64,000 bases of DNA from contig JAKSDK010000425.1 of assembly GCA_022360095.1 (NCBI GenBank), positions 1 to 64,000 on the forward strand. Direction: 5' to 3'. The notes below the pieces were generated by a model. The model searched no databases. It worked only from the letters and a program-made list of their open reading frames with translations, and was not told the DNA's origin. Shown here piece after piece: positions 27,182 through 36,730 of the stretch. The DNA is from Phycisphaerales bacterium. GTDB taxonomy: Bacteria > Planctomycetota > Phycisphaerae > UBA1845 > UTPLA1. Position numbers and translations under genes: made by a program. Each line of letters starts with the position of its first letter. The first letter of the stretch is position 1.

Positions 27182-28435
27182 TTAATCGTCATTCGGCCAA
27201 TCACGGGGCCCCAGACTGACGAGACCGTCGCTACGAAGCGGCCAAGCCTCGAGGTAGGCGCGGATGGTCGCCGGCGTCACGGCGTCAACGGCAGCCAGCC
27301 GCTCCGTCACGCTCCGTGGGCGCCCGAGGACATCGACGTCGTGGATCATCTGCATCAAACGGTAATACGGCGCTTCGGACTCTGTGGCCAGTGCCGTCTG
27401 TGCCCGATTCTTAACCCGTTGAACCTCCTCCTCGACAACACCGTTTTTCGAAACCTTGTCGATTTCTTTGCGCATCGCTTCCAGCACGGCTTCCACTTTG
27501 GCCGGCTCGGCAAAACCGAAAGCGATCATCATCCCGTCGTCACAATAGTCCAGTCGCCCCGCCGCCACGTGAGGAGCGATTCCGGCTTGAATGATGTTCC
27601 AAAAGAATCTCGAGTTTTGTCCGCCGAGCACGGCAGCAAGCACGTCGCCGTTCTCACGATCCGGATGTGTCGCCGAAGGCGCCGGATAAACCAGCCCAAT
27701 GGCTTGTTGCTGAAAACGATCGGTCACGCGTTTTCCCACAGCTTGTTTGGCGGACGGCGGCGCCGAGCGATCCGGCCTCGGGGATTTCGGCCTCCATTCG
27801 CCACAAGTGCGTTCAGCCATCGCGATGACGTCATCAGGATTCACGGCCCCGGCCACGATCAGGACCATGTTTGCAGGGTGATAGCGAGATTGAAAATAGT
27901 CGAAAAGCTGATCACGGGTCATCGCCCCGACCGTGTCCGTCGTCCCCAAGACCGGCCATGACAGCGAATGCCCGCCGTAGAACGTCTCATGAATCAGATC
28001 ATACACCTTCCGCTCAATGGAATCGTCCGACATGGCGATCTCTTCGAGGATCACCTTTTTCTCCATCTCGAACTCTTCCGGCGGAACGATCGACTGCATC
28101 ATGTCGACCAGCAAATCAACCTGTCGTTCGAGGTCGTCGACACGGACCCAGCCGAAGTACACCGTGCGTTCCTTCGACGTGTATGCGTTGTAGGTGCTGC
28201 CCATGTTGTCGAAATCGACGGTAATCGCCTCCCAGCCCCGTTTCGCCGTGCCTTTGAAGCACATGTGCTCCAGAAAGTGCGAAACGCCGGCGAATTCAGG
28301 CGTCTCATCGCGAGAGCCCGTCTGCACAAGAAATCCCCCCGCGGCGCTCTGCACCTGAGGCATCGGCTCGATCACCACTCGCAGACCATTCGCCAGGGTA
28401 TGTTCGACAAACCCGTTATCCCTGTTCACTGGCAA
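27182..28435 (-). CDS. M16 zinc peptidase, catalytic subunit
   Basis: A 417-residue M16 (insulinase/mitochondrial-processing-peptidase-like) protein. It carries the inverted zinc motif HxxEH as His53-Phe-Leu-Glu56-His57 in GVSHFLEHMCFKGT, a downstream VILEEIAMSDDS with the distal Glu ligand, and the second-half PYYRLMQ segment. It starts 23 nt after the end of the companion M16 gene, so the two are an operon and probably form an alpha/beta heterodimer. No signal peptide is visible; cytoplasmic peptide degradation or processing is likely. Confidence 0.88.
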   Translation of the reverse strand: MPVNRDNGFVEHTLANGLRVVIEPMPQVQSAAGGFLVQTGSRDETPEFAGVSHFLEHMCFKGTAKRGWEAITVDFDNMGSTYNAYTSKERTVYFGWVRVDDLERQVDLLVDMMQSIVPPEEFEMEKKVILEEIAMSDDSIERKVYDLIHETFYGGHSLSWPVLGTTDTVGAMTRDQLFDYFQSRYHPANMVLIVAGAVNPDDVIAMAERTCGEWRPKSPRPDRSAPPSAKQAVGKRVTDRFQQQAIGLVYPAPSATHPDRENGDVLAAVLGGQNSRFFWNIIQAGIAPHVAAGRLDYCDDGMMIAFGFAEPAKVEAVLEAMRKEIDKVSKNGVVEEEVQRVKNRAQTALATESEAPYYRLMQMIHDVDVLGRPRSVTERLAAVDAVTPATIRAYLEAWPLRSDGLVSLGPRDWPNDD

Positions 28436-28458
28436 ACTCCCTTACCGGGCCCGAAGAC

Positions 28459-29709
28459 TCAGTCTCCATCGGCCCCCAATGCGCGGGGGCCCAATGTCTG
28501 TATACATAATCTGTCTCGCGGATGTTCCGACAAATATCGCTGGATGTCCGCAATGGTGACTGCCGCGATACGCTCGTTCTTTTCAGCGATCGGTACCGGC
28601 CGTCCGAAATGAAACAGATCACTGCCCAATTCACCCAACCGCGCGCGTGTGATGTCTCCGTGCGTCTGCGACTTGGCAATGATCCCCACTTTTGCCCGCT
28701 CCAACTCTTCCTCGGTCACATCTTCCGCAAGACGTTCAACTTCTCGCAACAATGTCTTGACGGTCTGATCGCAACGAGCCGGTGTGGTTGATGCCCCCAT
28801 GAAGGCCATTCCGGCATTGCGAGGATGCTCGCCCCAGGCGCTGACCCAATAAACGAGGCCCTGTTTCTCGCGAACCTCCGTAAAGAGCCGTGAACTCATG
28901 CCCCCGCTCAAAATTCCCAGAACGACGCGTTCCACAGGATAGTCCGCATCCGTCACCTTGACCCCGGGCCAACAGAGAAGAACGTGCTGCTGTTCCAGTT
29001 CCTTGTGATGATGATGGACGCCTGGCGAGAACTCCACTTCATAGTCTCGCTGCTGATGACCGTTGCCCTTCCCGAATCCATCGAAGAGTTCGTTGATCCG
29101 ACGCGCAAACGACTCCACGTCCACGGCACCGGCGACCGACACTTGCATCCGCGATGACGCGAAGTTTTTTCGCCAAAACTCCATGATGTCGTCCCGCTTG
29201 ATCCGCTGAAGCCCCTCCGGCGTACCGAGTTCATGCCGACCCAATCGCTTACCGTAAGCCTTGGGCGCGATCAGCCTACCGGTCAATTCCTGCGGGTCGT
29301 CCTCCAAAGCGGTCAGCTCCTGAAGTCCGAGGTCGACGGCCACTCGGCAATATTCATCCGGATACGTTGGCGTACACAACAGTTCCGCATGGAGTGCGAG
29401 GGCCTCGTCCGCATATTCCGGCAGACAACTGCATCGAAACATGAACGACTCGCGCCCGACGCCGCTGCCATGCTGAGCACCGATCGCATCGAACGCGTCA
29501 CTCAATTCTTGCGCCGAACGCTTTTCCGTCCCTTTGCCGATCGTCTCTTCAACAATCCGCGCGAGACCTAATCGGTCGTCAGGTTCGTCCACCAAACCCG
29601 TCAGGAATCGAATACCAAACGAAGTCGTGCGCCGCCCTTCAAGCGCCAGCGCCGCAAACTCGACACCACAATCCAACCGTCGGTGATCATAGAATTCATG
29701 CGCACTCAT
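28459..29709 (-). CDS. M16 peptidase family, non-catalytic subunit
   Basis: A 416-residue M16 homologue, promoter-proximal in the pair. The position of the zinc motif reads GLARIVEETIGKGT: Arg51-Ile-Val-Glu54-Glu55 replaces HxxEH, so both histidines are lost while the glutamate and the following KGT are kept. That is the usual state of the regulatory subunit in two-component M16 peptidases, which helps hold the substrate. The rest (YEVEFSPGVHHHHKELEQQHVLL, GGMSSRLFTEVREKQGLVYWVSAWG) is typical of the family. Confidence 0.85.
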   Translation of the reverse strand: MSAHEFYDHRRLDCGVEFAALALEGRRTTSFGIRFLTGLVDEPDDRLGLARIVEETIGKGTEKRSAQELSDAFDAIGAQHGSGVGRESFMFRCSCLPEYADEALALHAELLCTPTYPDEYCRVAVDLGLQELTALEDDPQELTGRLIAPKAYGKRLGRHELGTPEGLQRIKRDDIMEFWRKNFASSRMQVSVAGAVDVESFARRINELFDGFGKGNGHQQRDYEVEFSPGVHHHHKELEQQHVLLCWPGVKVTDADYPVERVVLGILSGGMSSRLFTEVREKQGLVYWVSAWGEHPRNAGMAFMGASTTPARCDQTVKTLLREVERLAEDVTEEELERAKVGIIAKSQTHGDITRARLGELGSDLFHFGRPVPIAEKNERIAAVTIADIQRYLSEHPRDRLCIQTLGPRALGADGD

Positions 29710-29903
29710 GCTTGGCGTTATAGCTTGATTAGGACAAAAAAGCCACAGTCCTCTCGATTCGACGCCATCGAACCGCAGCGATGCACCGTGGCAGCCTTGT
29801 TTTTGCGGGGTCGGTTTGATAGTCTGGATTTTCTAGAACACGCGAGTCTTAGATCTGAAAACCAACCCCAGCGGTGGTTTCAGCACGTTGGAGAGGAGCG
29901 AAG

Positions 29904-31640
29904 ATGCCGGATTCCCTAAGAAGATCCGTACGAATGACGTTGGCATCCTCGGTTGTGGTGATGTTCAGCTCGGCCGCCGACGCCCAGCAGTTCCTGGACG
30001 TCACGTCTCAATTGTTTCCGACCCCTAATCCCTCGGATTACACCAACTATATCGCGGTCGGAGACATCGATAACGACGACGATCTTGATCTGATCTTCGT
30101 CAACGGCGGGAACTTCTCGTCGGTCGGGCCCGCCCAGCAGATGCGGGTTTTCATTAACATCATCGGAAACGGGAAATATGCCGATCAAAGCGCGACGCGT
30201 GCCGCAGGCGTAACCGGCAATTACAGAGGCGTCGCCCTTGGCGATGTCGATCGAGATGGCGACCTCGACATCGTGCTTTCCAGCGACTTCAACCGACAGC
30301 CGCGACTCTTGATCAACGACGGTGCCGGCGTCTTCACCGACGAAACCGCAGTTCGGTTTCCGACCATCACGCTGTCGTCCACTCGAGCCCAATTCGCGGA
30401 CATCGATAACGACGGCGATCTCGACATCTACATCAACAACGGCGGCACGACGAACCGTTTCGGCTGCGGTCAGAACCGTATCTTCGTTAATGACGGCGCC
30501 GGCGTCTTCACGGATGAGACGAACGCCCGACATCCGCTCGGTAACGTTTGTGAACCCATGGACGTCATTTTCGCCGATATCGATCATGATTTTGATCTCG
30601 ATGTTCGTACGGGAAACCGTGGCACCAACAATTCGAAGCTCTATCGCAACGACGGAACCGGTATCTTTACGGACATTTCCGGCAACGTGCCGTCCGACAG
30701 CACGTGTTATTCCTACGACTTCGGAGACATGGACGGAGACGGGAACTTGGACATGCTCGGAGCCAATGCGGGCCCCAACAATACCGAGCTGCTGCTCAAA
30801 GGCGATGGCACCGGCGTCTTTACGAACGTCAGCGGCCAGCTTTCCCCCAATCCGGCCGCCGATGACAACGACAGCAAGTTCTTTGATCTCGACAATGACG
30901 GGGACCTCGACCTGATTATCGCAGCGCTGTTTCAGGCCCGTGAGAAAATCTACATCAACGACGGAAACGGCAACTTCACTCAGAACACAACCCTGATGAC
31001 GCCCGTGAGCGATGCCTCCCTGGACATTGCCGTGCTCGACGTCAACAGCGACGGTCGGCCGGACATCGTCACCGCACAGGGTGAAAGCGGTAGCTTCCTG
31101 AACCGAATTTACCTGAACCTGACAGGTCCCCAGGACACGATTCCGCCTGATGTCGAACGAACCGAGCAACTGTCCGACACAAGCGATCTTGCCGGGCCTT
31201 ACATCGTCCGGGCTGCAATCTTCGACGGCATCACATCGGATCGCGGCTTCTTCGATAAAGGGGTTTTCCTGCACTATTCCGTCAACGGCGGTCCGGTCCA
31301 ACCCGTCGAAATGCAGTGGAGCGGCAACTCGCTTTGGAGAGGCGAAATCCCGGGGCAAGCATGCGGAGGCACAGTTGAGTACTTCGTGACCGCCGCGGAC
31401 TGGAACAACAACATCGGAACCGGCGACACGAAAGCGTTCACGGTCACCGGCGGCGGCCCCCTTCCCGCTGGAGACATCAACGGCGACTGCACCGTCGATC
31501 TTACGGACGCGAGCCTCCTCGTCGATGTGCTTCTGGGCAACGACACCGATCCGGATCACGTCATGCGCTCAGACCTGGACAACGTGAACGGTCCAAATGG
31601 CGCAGACATTCAGCTCTTTGTCAGCATTCTGACGCCTTAG
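29904..31640 (+). CDS. Secreted FG-GAP repeat protein with dockerin-like C-terminus
   Basis: A 578-residue protein from ATG 29904 with a strong GGAGAGGAG upstream. A signal peptide (~1-27, ending SSAADA) is followed by at least seven FG-GAP/VCBS units, each with a calcium loop such as VGDIDNDDDLDLIF, FADIDNDGDLDIYI and FFDLDNDGDLDLII, probably forming a propeller. Residues ~420-510 resemble an Ig-like module. The end, AGDINGDCTVDLTDASLLVDVLLG and a second acidic loop, is dockerin-like, as in many planctomycete secreted proteins. No catalytic domain is seen. Likely a surface or exported binding protein. Confidence 0.8.
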   Translation: MPDSLRRSVRMTLASSVVVMFSSAADAQQFLDVTSQLFPTPNPSDYTNYIAVGDIDNDDDLDLIFVNGGNFSSVGPAQQMRVFINIIGNGKYADQSATRAAGVTGNYRGVALGDVDRDGDLDIVLSSDFNRQPRLLINDGAGVFTDETAVRFPTITLSSTRAQFADIDNDGDLDIYINNGGTTNRFGCGQNRIFVNDGAGVFTDETNARHPLGNVCEPMDVIFADIDHDFDLDVRTGNRGTNNSKLYRNDGTGIFTDISGNVPSDSTCYSYDFGDMDGDGNLDMLGANAGPNNTELLLKGDGTGVFTNVSGQLSPNPAADDNDSKFFDLDNDGDLDLIIAALFQAREKIYINDGNGNFTQNTTLMTPVSDASLDIAVLDVNSDGRPDIVTAQGESGSFLNRIYLNLTGPQDTIPPDVERTEQLSDTSDLAGPYIVRAAIFDGITSDRGFFDKGVFLHYSVNGGPVQPVEMQWSGNSLWRGEIPGQACGGTVEYFVTAADWNNNIGTGDTKAFTVTGGGPLPAGDINGDCTVDLTDASLLVDVLLGNDTDPDHVMRSDLDNVNGPNGADIQLFVSILTP

Positions 31641-31749
31641 CACATTATTCTTGTATTGATGTCAGGAGAGAAAGAATTCCGCCCCCGGACGATCGTTAGA
31701 AACGTCGGGGCACCGGCTCGCACTGCATGCACCTTGGCGTCTTTTGGTT

Positions 31750-31938
31750 TTAGACGTCTTGGAAAATGCGCGGAATGCTGGTGAGTTGATAGTTCTCACA
31801 CTCCTCATCACTCATGGGTGGCATTCCAATCTCGCTAAGTTCGCGATCCACCCAAGCGCGCATCGACATATTCGTCTTCTGCTCAGCATAGCTGATCTTG
31901 GCGCGCATGATGATTTCATGCCTTGATTTTTCTTCCAT
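31750..31938 (-). CDS. Small hypothetical protein
   Basis: A 62-residue, highly charged protein (MEEKSRHEIIMRAKISYAEQ...). A purine-rich GGAGAAAG precedes the ATG, which is the main support. I recognise no family. It sits alone between the FG-GAP gene and tag with a small hairpin (31993-32009) upstream. It could be a small regulator or a chance frame. Confidence 0.35.
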   Translation of the reverse strand: MEEKSRHEIIMRAKISYAEQKTNMSMRAWVDRELSEIGMPPMSDEECENYQLTSIPRIFQDV

Positions 31939-32248
31939 GACGCTTTCTCCGATTCCTTAAGCGGATCCCGAAGGGAACGAACTGATTGGAGGGTTCGCAA
32001 ACTGCGAACGACTCAGCGTCCCTTTTCGACCATCCTGGTCAACTCAATTTTCACGCTCCGTCGTCAGTTGTTGGGTGTTTGATTTGGAGCAATTATATAG
32101 AACTTGGCCCCATTCCCCGATAGGAACCTCTTCACAGGCTTCCATCAAAGCAAAGTATTATACATAACATCGGGTTTTGCAACCCCTTGCCATAGATTTT
32201 CCCGCGCTCAAGCGCCCAAGGTCTCAAAAAACCGCCTTGCAGACGCGT
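31939..32248. other. Intergenic, 310 nt
   Basis: No protein gene is supported here. The stretch becomes AT-rich after about 32040 and contains a small perfect hairpin at 31993-32009, which lies upstream of the small minus-strand gene. Its other end receives the minus-strand tag gene. Confidence 0.4.
31993..32009. repeat. Short perfect hairpin
   Basis: GTTCGCA (31993-31999) pairs with TGCGAAC (32003-32009) across an AAC loop. It lies 55 nt upstream of the small minus-strand gene, so it could be an operator or a 5' leader hairpin. Confidence 0.4.
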
Positions 32249-32800
32249 TCAGGGCTGTTTTCTCCGCCAACAACCCGGCTCGTGCTCCGGGGGAATCTTC
32301 CCGAATCCCATCAAATAGCACTTCGTCGTCTCCGGCCCCATGAATCTAAATGTCTCTTTGAAAAGAGGATACAAGGCTTTGATCTGCGAAGGCGTCTTGG
32401 ACGGAAGCGCGTCCACCCATCGACAATACGAACCGTGCTCCTTGGCGATTTTTTGAAAAACCCGCGCATTATCAATGGTCGCCTCAACCTTTCGACGATT
32501 TCGAATGATCGTGGAATCGCCACACAACCGATCCACGTCACGTTTTGTGAAGCCCGCGACGCGATCAACTTTGAATCCCTCGAAACAACGACGCAGGGCG
32601 GGTCGTTTCACCAACACGATCTTCCACGACAGACCGCATTGAAAAATCTCCAGCGCCATTCGCTCCAAATGACCGGCGCTCGTGCGGATAGGAGCGCCCC
32701 ACTCGAAGTCATGGTAAGTTGCCAGCATCGGGTCGCCGGCCGCCCATTCACAACGTCGACGGCCATCGTCGGGATCAACCTGCTTATGCTTGATCGGCAT
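32249..32800 (-). CDS. tag: DNA-3-methyladenine glycosylase I family protein
   Basis: A 183-residue member of the Tag family of base-excision repair enzymes that remove 3-methyladenine. Seen: RRCEWAAGDPMLATYHDFEWG at the N-terminus with the first zinc ligands (Cys, His), FQCGLSWKIVLVKR, and a late HEPGCW giving the second His/Cys pair. Length fits the family (~185-195). The gene has its own ATG at 32800. It is plainly a repair gene unrelated to its neighbours. Confidence 0.9.
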   Translation of the reverse strand: MPIKHKQVDPDDGRRRCEWAAGDPMLATYHDFEWGAPIRTSAGHLERMALEIFQCGLSWKIVLVKRPALRRCFEGFKVDRVAGFTKRDVDRLCGDSTIIRNRRKVEATIDNARVFQKIAKEHGSYCRWVDALPSKTPSQIKALYPLFKETFRFMGPETTKCYLMGFGKIPPEHEPGCWRRKQP

Positions 32801-33034
32801 TGAGGGTTCTCTAGAACAAGGACCAGCCCCAGCGCCTCTACGGACTCAACATACGATGGGTACGATCCGGCGCAAACGCCATGGGATTGCAAGCACTCAT
32901 CGTACCAAAAGAAATTGATCTTGCCATTCGGATGAAACCAACGCACCGGGGTGACGTGTCGAAGAGGCTGACTTGGGCTACAATATCAATGCGACAGAAA
33001 ATTCGCTTGGATTGCCGAATCCGGAACGTACGTC

Positions 33035-34213
33035 ATGCCGCCAAGATTGTATGCCGACAACGCAGCCACCAGTTTCCCGAAACCGCCTGCCGTCATCAAC
33101 GCGATGCAGGCCTATGCGGAAGAACTAGGCGCATCGGCCGGACGTGGCGCCTACCGCGAAGCCGTCGAAACCGGTGAGATTCTGGCAGATTGCCGCCAAC
33201 GTCTCGCGCGGCTCATCCATGCCGAGAACGCCGACAACATCATCTTCACCTTCAACTGCTCCGGCGCCCTCAACCAGGCGATCAAAGGCCTACTCTGCCC
33301 TGGTGACCATGTTGTGGCCACGATGATGGAACATAACTCCGTGCTGCGCCCCTTGCATGCCCTGGCTGCAAACGGCGCGATCGAAGCCACGTATGTTCCG
33401 GCTGATCCTGCCACTGGTCTTGTCGACGCCGATGCCGTCTTTCAGGCAGTAAGACCAAACACGCGGTTGATTGCAGTCATTCACGCGAGCAACGTGACCG
33501 GCTCACTCCAGCCGGTCGAGGCCATCGGTCCCGTCGCACGACGTCGAAAAATCCCATTTCTCGTCGATGCGGCACAGACCGCCGGCCACGTCCCGATCGA
33601 CGTGCGAACCATGGCCGTCGACCTACTTGCGATGCCCGGGCACAAAGGGTGGATGGGTCCCCTCGGAACCGGCGCGCTTTACATACGGCCCGGCATGGAA
33701 AAGAGGCTCCGGCCATTGACGGAAGGCGGCACGGGTTCGGTCAGCGAGGCGCCGGTCCAGCCTGATTTCATGCCCGATCGTTTTGAACCCGGAAGCCATA
33801 ACGCGATCGGATTGGCGGGTCTCGCCGCGGCCCTGCAATGGATCGAAACGAGGACGATCGAATCTTTGAGAAGCCACGAACTCGCACTGAGTACTCGTTT
33901 CTTGGAACGGACCGCCGCCGGATCAGACACCCTGACCATCTACGGTCCCCAAAACCCGCAAGATCGTGTTGCAGTCTTCAGCGTATGCATCGAGGGAATG
34001 GAACCCGCAGAATTAGCGACACTGATGGAATCCGAATTCAGGATCCTTACCCGTGCGGGCATTCATTGTGCCCCATTCGCCCACGAAACCATCGGTACGA
34101 CCCGACAAGGCGGCACCACACGCCTGAGTTTCGGTGCGTATAATACCCTGGCCGATATCGACCGGTGCGCCGAGGCCCTCGAAATGCTGGCCGCGGTCGA
34201 CTTGCACGCGTAA
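33035..34213 (+). CDS. Class V aminotransferase, cysteine-desulfurase-like
   Basis: A 392-residue PLP enzyme of fold type I. Seen: LYADNAATSFPKPPAV at the start, MMEHNSVLRPL (His100 stacking on PLP), DAAQTAGH (Asp178), and the PLP lysine Lys204 in MPGHKGWMGPLGTG. RAGIHCAP places Cys345 where SufS-type desulfurases have their persulfide cysteine, so sulfur transfer is likely. It resembles the free-standing 'cysteine desulfurase family' branch more than IscS. No isc or suf partner genes are adjacent, so its sulfur acceptor is unknown. Confidence 0.85.
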   Translation: MPPRLYADNAATSFPKPPAVINAMQAYAEELGASAGRGAYREAVETGEILADCRQRLARLIHAENADNIIFTFNCSGALNQAIKGLLCPGDHVVATMMEHNSVLRPLHALAANGAIEATYVPADPATGLVDADAVFQAVRPNTRLIAVIHASNVTGSLQPVEAIGPVARRRKIPFLVDAAQTAGHVPIDVRTMAVDLLAMPGHKGWMGPLGTGALYIRPGMEKRLRPLTEGGTGSVSEAPVQPDFMPDRFEPGSHNAIGLAGLAAALQWIETRTIESLRSHELALSTRFLERTAAGSDTLTIYGPQNPQDRVAVFSVCIEGMEPAELATLMESEFRILTRAGIHCAPFAHETIGTTRQGGTTRLSFGAYNTLADIDRCAEALEMLAAVDLHA

Positions 34214-34269
34214 GCGCGCTTCTTTGAAGTGCACGCTTTAAATCCAACCTTGGTCAAAAGCCATACCGG

Positions 34270-36699
34270 ATGAACGCACCGCCCCGACATTATTATTTCA
34301 TCTACTTGGTCGTCGCGTCGGCGGCGCCCCACTTTTCCACAACTCCGGCCATTGCACAACTCAGCCAGGAAGCAACCGTGGAAAAGGCCACCGAGCGCGG
34401 AATTCAGGCCCTTCTGAATCGAATTAGAACGGATGACCTCATCCAATATCGAAAGAAAAAGAAGGGGCGCGTGATCACGGTCCGAGGACGAGTCACGAGC
34501 ATTCGCAACGGCATCGTCGAACTGAAGACCGATCAGGGCAAGAAAGTCTTCATCCGCAAAGGCAGAATCGTCGTTTGGAAAAGAGCCGGCTACATTGATC
34601 CCGAGCAACCGGAGCTCTTCTACGGAGGCCCTTCGGCCCTGACGGCATTCGCGCTGCTCACCGCGGGTGTCCCGACGACTCACCCTAAAATGAAACTGCT
34701 CATTGATGCCCTGGCAAAAGACGACACCAAGAAGGTCGGCACTTACGTTCATGGCCTCCGCGCCAGCGTCTGGAGCGCGCTACTCGACGGTCGCACGAAC
34801 AAATCACATCGACGAAAATACCGAAGACTTCTAAGACAGGACATGAGCTGGCTGACGCGCGCCATGAACGGCCAAGGATCTTACGGCTACGGCTTGCAGG
34901 GAGGTGCGCCCGACAACTCCAATACACAGTTCGCGAATCTCGGATTGTGGGCCGGCGCGATCGTGAATATTGAGGTGGCAAGCCGCTTATGGGAAAGAAT
35001 CGCAAACTACTGGATAAAATGCCAGGACCCCAGCGGAGCCTGGCCTTACCGGATTCGCAGCAAACGAATCAGCCCTTCGATGACCGTCGCGGGCTGCAAC
35101 AGCCTCTACATTGTCCTGGACCGTTTCTATTCGCGGGCCGACGAGCCTTACCAATATTTCGAAGGCGCGTCTCCCAACAAGGCAGCCCGTAAGAAAATGG
35201 AGCGAATCTATCGCTCGATTGAAGACGGAGACAAGTTCCTGGAGCTTCATCCTCCCAATATCATTCAATTCCGGGGGTACGAATTGTTCGGCCTTGAACG
35301 TCTGGGACTGACCAGCGGACAGGCCCGTATCGGCGGTCAAGATTGGTTTCGACATTACGCGCCGATCGTCGCGAGACGAGAATGGGGCAAAGATCCGATC
35401 GCAGACGCCTTCGCCCTGATCTTCCTCGTGCACGGACAGGCGCCGGTGCTCATGCAAAAGCTCGAACACGGCAAAAACGCGAACAACTGGAACTACTATC
35501 ACCGCGATCTGTTCAGCCTGATGCGGTACATGACGCGCACGTTCGAACGCCTCGTTCGCTGGCAACGCATCCCTGCGAACGCCTCTATCCAAAGTCTTCA
35601 GGACGCCCCCATCCTGTACATCAGCGGTAACAGAAAACTAAAGTTGCCTTCGAGCACACAACGTCGAATCCGCAGATACATCGATCAAGGCGGCACGGTC
35701 TTTCTTCACGCGGACCGGGCCGGAAATCAATTTGTGGAGAGCGCCACCGAGATGTTTGAAAAGATGTTTGCTGACCGCAAACTTCGCTTTGAGCAACTCG
35801 AAGAATCACATCCGCTCTATCGCTGTCACTTCGATGGGGGTGAGAAGGGCTGGAAACGACCCGTTCCTTTCTCAGCACTGGCTGACGGCCCCAGGCTCCT
35901 TGCGATTCTCTGCCCCGTGGACATCGCCGGAGCCTGGCATCAGGACCGACGGAAACTGGAAGAACTGTTCCAGATTATGGCCAACGTCCGCGTTTATTGC
36001 GCACCGGCCTATCACCAACTCCCCAAGGTGCTACGGTCCTCAGGAAGAACAACGCCTTTCGCCCCGGAGCGAGGGACGCTTTCCCTGAAACGTGTACGTC
36101 ACCAAGGGGAATGGGATGCCCATCTCGGAGTCTGGGAACGACAGCGAGTCAACATTCACCAAAGAACCGGGATCAAACTACAGATCAGCGAGGACGACAA
36201 AACGCTCAAGACGAAGGAGATGCAGAAATACGATCTTCTGCACCTTACAACACGCGGCTCCACCAGGCTCGACCGGAAACTTCTGACCAAACTCACCAAC
36301 TATCTCAAAAACGGCGGCTTACTGCTTATCGACAGTGCCGACGGACAGTCTGCTGGAAACGCGGCCGTCCTCGAACTCGTAAACGCGCTCAAGGTCGGCC
36401 AGAAGGATCTCCTTCCCAAAAACCACAGCATGGCCACCGGCGCCGTGCCTGGCGGGCACCCCTTGAACAACCTTGAGACGACGAGAGCCGGCACAAGCCT
36501 GCAGAGGGCCAACGCACCTCCGCCGATCATCATCCGAACAATTGACGGCCGTGTTGCGGTGGTTGCCTGTCCGTTCGATCTGGTCGCAGGGCTTGACGGT
36601 CATTTCATCTGGAATCGAGTCGGTTATTCGCCCAAATCGACTGCATACATCGTCGACAATATTCTCCTCTGGCGATTGCAAGAGAACGGTACGAGATAA
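34270..36699 (+). CDS. Secreted alpha-toroid and DUF4159-type protein
   Basis: An 809-residue exported protein with an N-terminal signal (~1-33). A leader region with KIRV-like beta segments is followed by an alpha/alpha-toroid resembling squalene-cyclase or prenyltransferase barrels (~100-340; GGPSALTAFALL, NTQFANLGLWAG, QDPSGAWPYR, NSLYIVLDRF). The C-terminal half (~440-800) matches the DUF4159 type: DAPILYISGN, RRYIDQGGTVFLHAD, PLYRCHFDGG, VWERQRVNIHQR and a glutamine-amidotransferase-like LLLIDSADGQS. No catalytic residue can be named. It may belong to the large planctomycete family of unknown surface or periplasmic proteins. It is separated from the GT9 gene by 31 nt. Confidence 0.65.
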   Translation: MNAPPRHYYFIYLVVASAAPHFSTTPAIAQLSQEATVEKATERGIQALLNRIRTDDLIQYRKKKKGRVITVRGRVTSIRNGIVELKTDQGKKVFIRKGRIVVWKRAGYIDPEQPELFYGGPSALTAFALLTAGVPTTHPKMKLLIDALAKDDTKKVGTYVHGLRASVWSALLDGRTNKSHRRKYRRLLRQDMSWLTRAMNGQGSYGYGLQGGAPDNSNTQFANLGLWAGAIVNIEVASRLWERIANYWIKCQDPSGAWPYRIRSKRISPSMTVAGCNSLYIVLDRFYSRADEPYQYFEGASPNKAARKKMERIYRSIEDGDKFLELHPPNIIQFRGYELFGLERLGLTSGQARIGGQDWFRHYAPIVARREWGKDPIADAFALIFLVHGQAPVLMQKLEHGKNANNWNYYHRDLFSLMRYMTRTFERLVRWQRIPANASIQSLQDAPILYISGNRKLKLPSSTQRRIRRYIDQGGTVFLHADRAGNQFVESATEMFEKMFADRKLRFEQLEESHPLYRCHFDGGEKGWKRPVPFSALADGPRLLAILCPVDIAGAWHQDRRKLEELFQIMANVRVYCAPAYHQLPKVLRSSGRTTPFAPERGTLSLKRVRHQGEWDAHLGVWERQRVNIHQRTGIKLQISEDDKTLKTKEMQKYDLLHLTTRGSTRLDRKLLTKLTNYLKNGGLLLIDSADGQSAGNAAVLELVNALKVGQKDLLPKNHSMATGAVPGGHPLNNLETTRAGTSLQRANAPPPIIIRTIDGRVAVVACPFDLVAGLDGHFIWNRVGYSPKSTAYIVDNILLWRLQENGTR

Positions 36700-36730
36700 A
36701 TCCAATAACCGGAGTCAAAGTAAACAAGTC

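Noticed and set aside
29916..31559. 547-residue minus-strand open frame opposite the FG-GAP gene
   Set aside because: It mirrors the plus-strand calcium-loop codons (many GAC/GAT read backward as valine, isoleucine). The plus-strand gene has a ribosome binding site, signal peptide and clear repeats.
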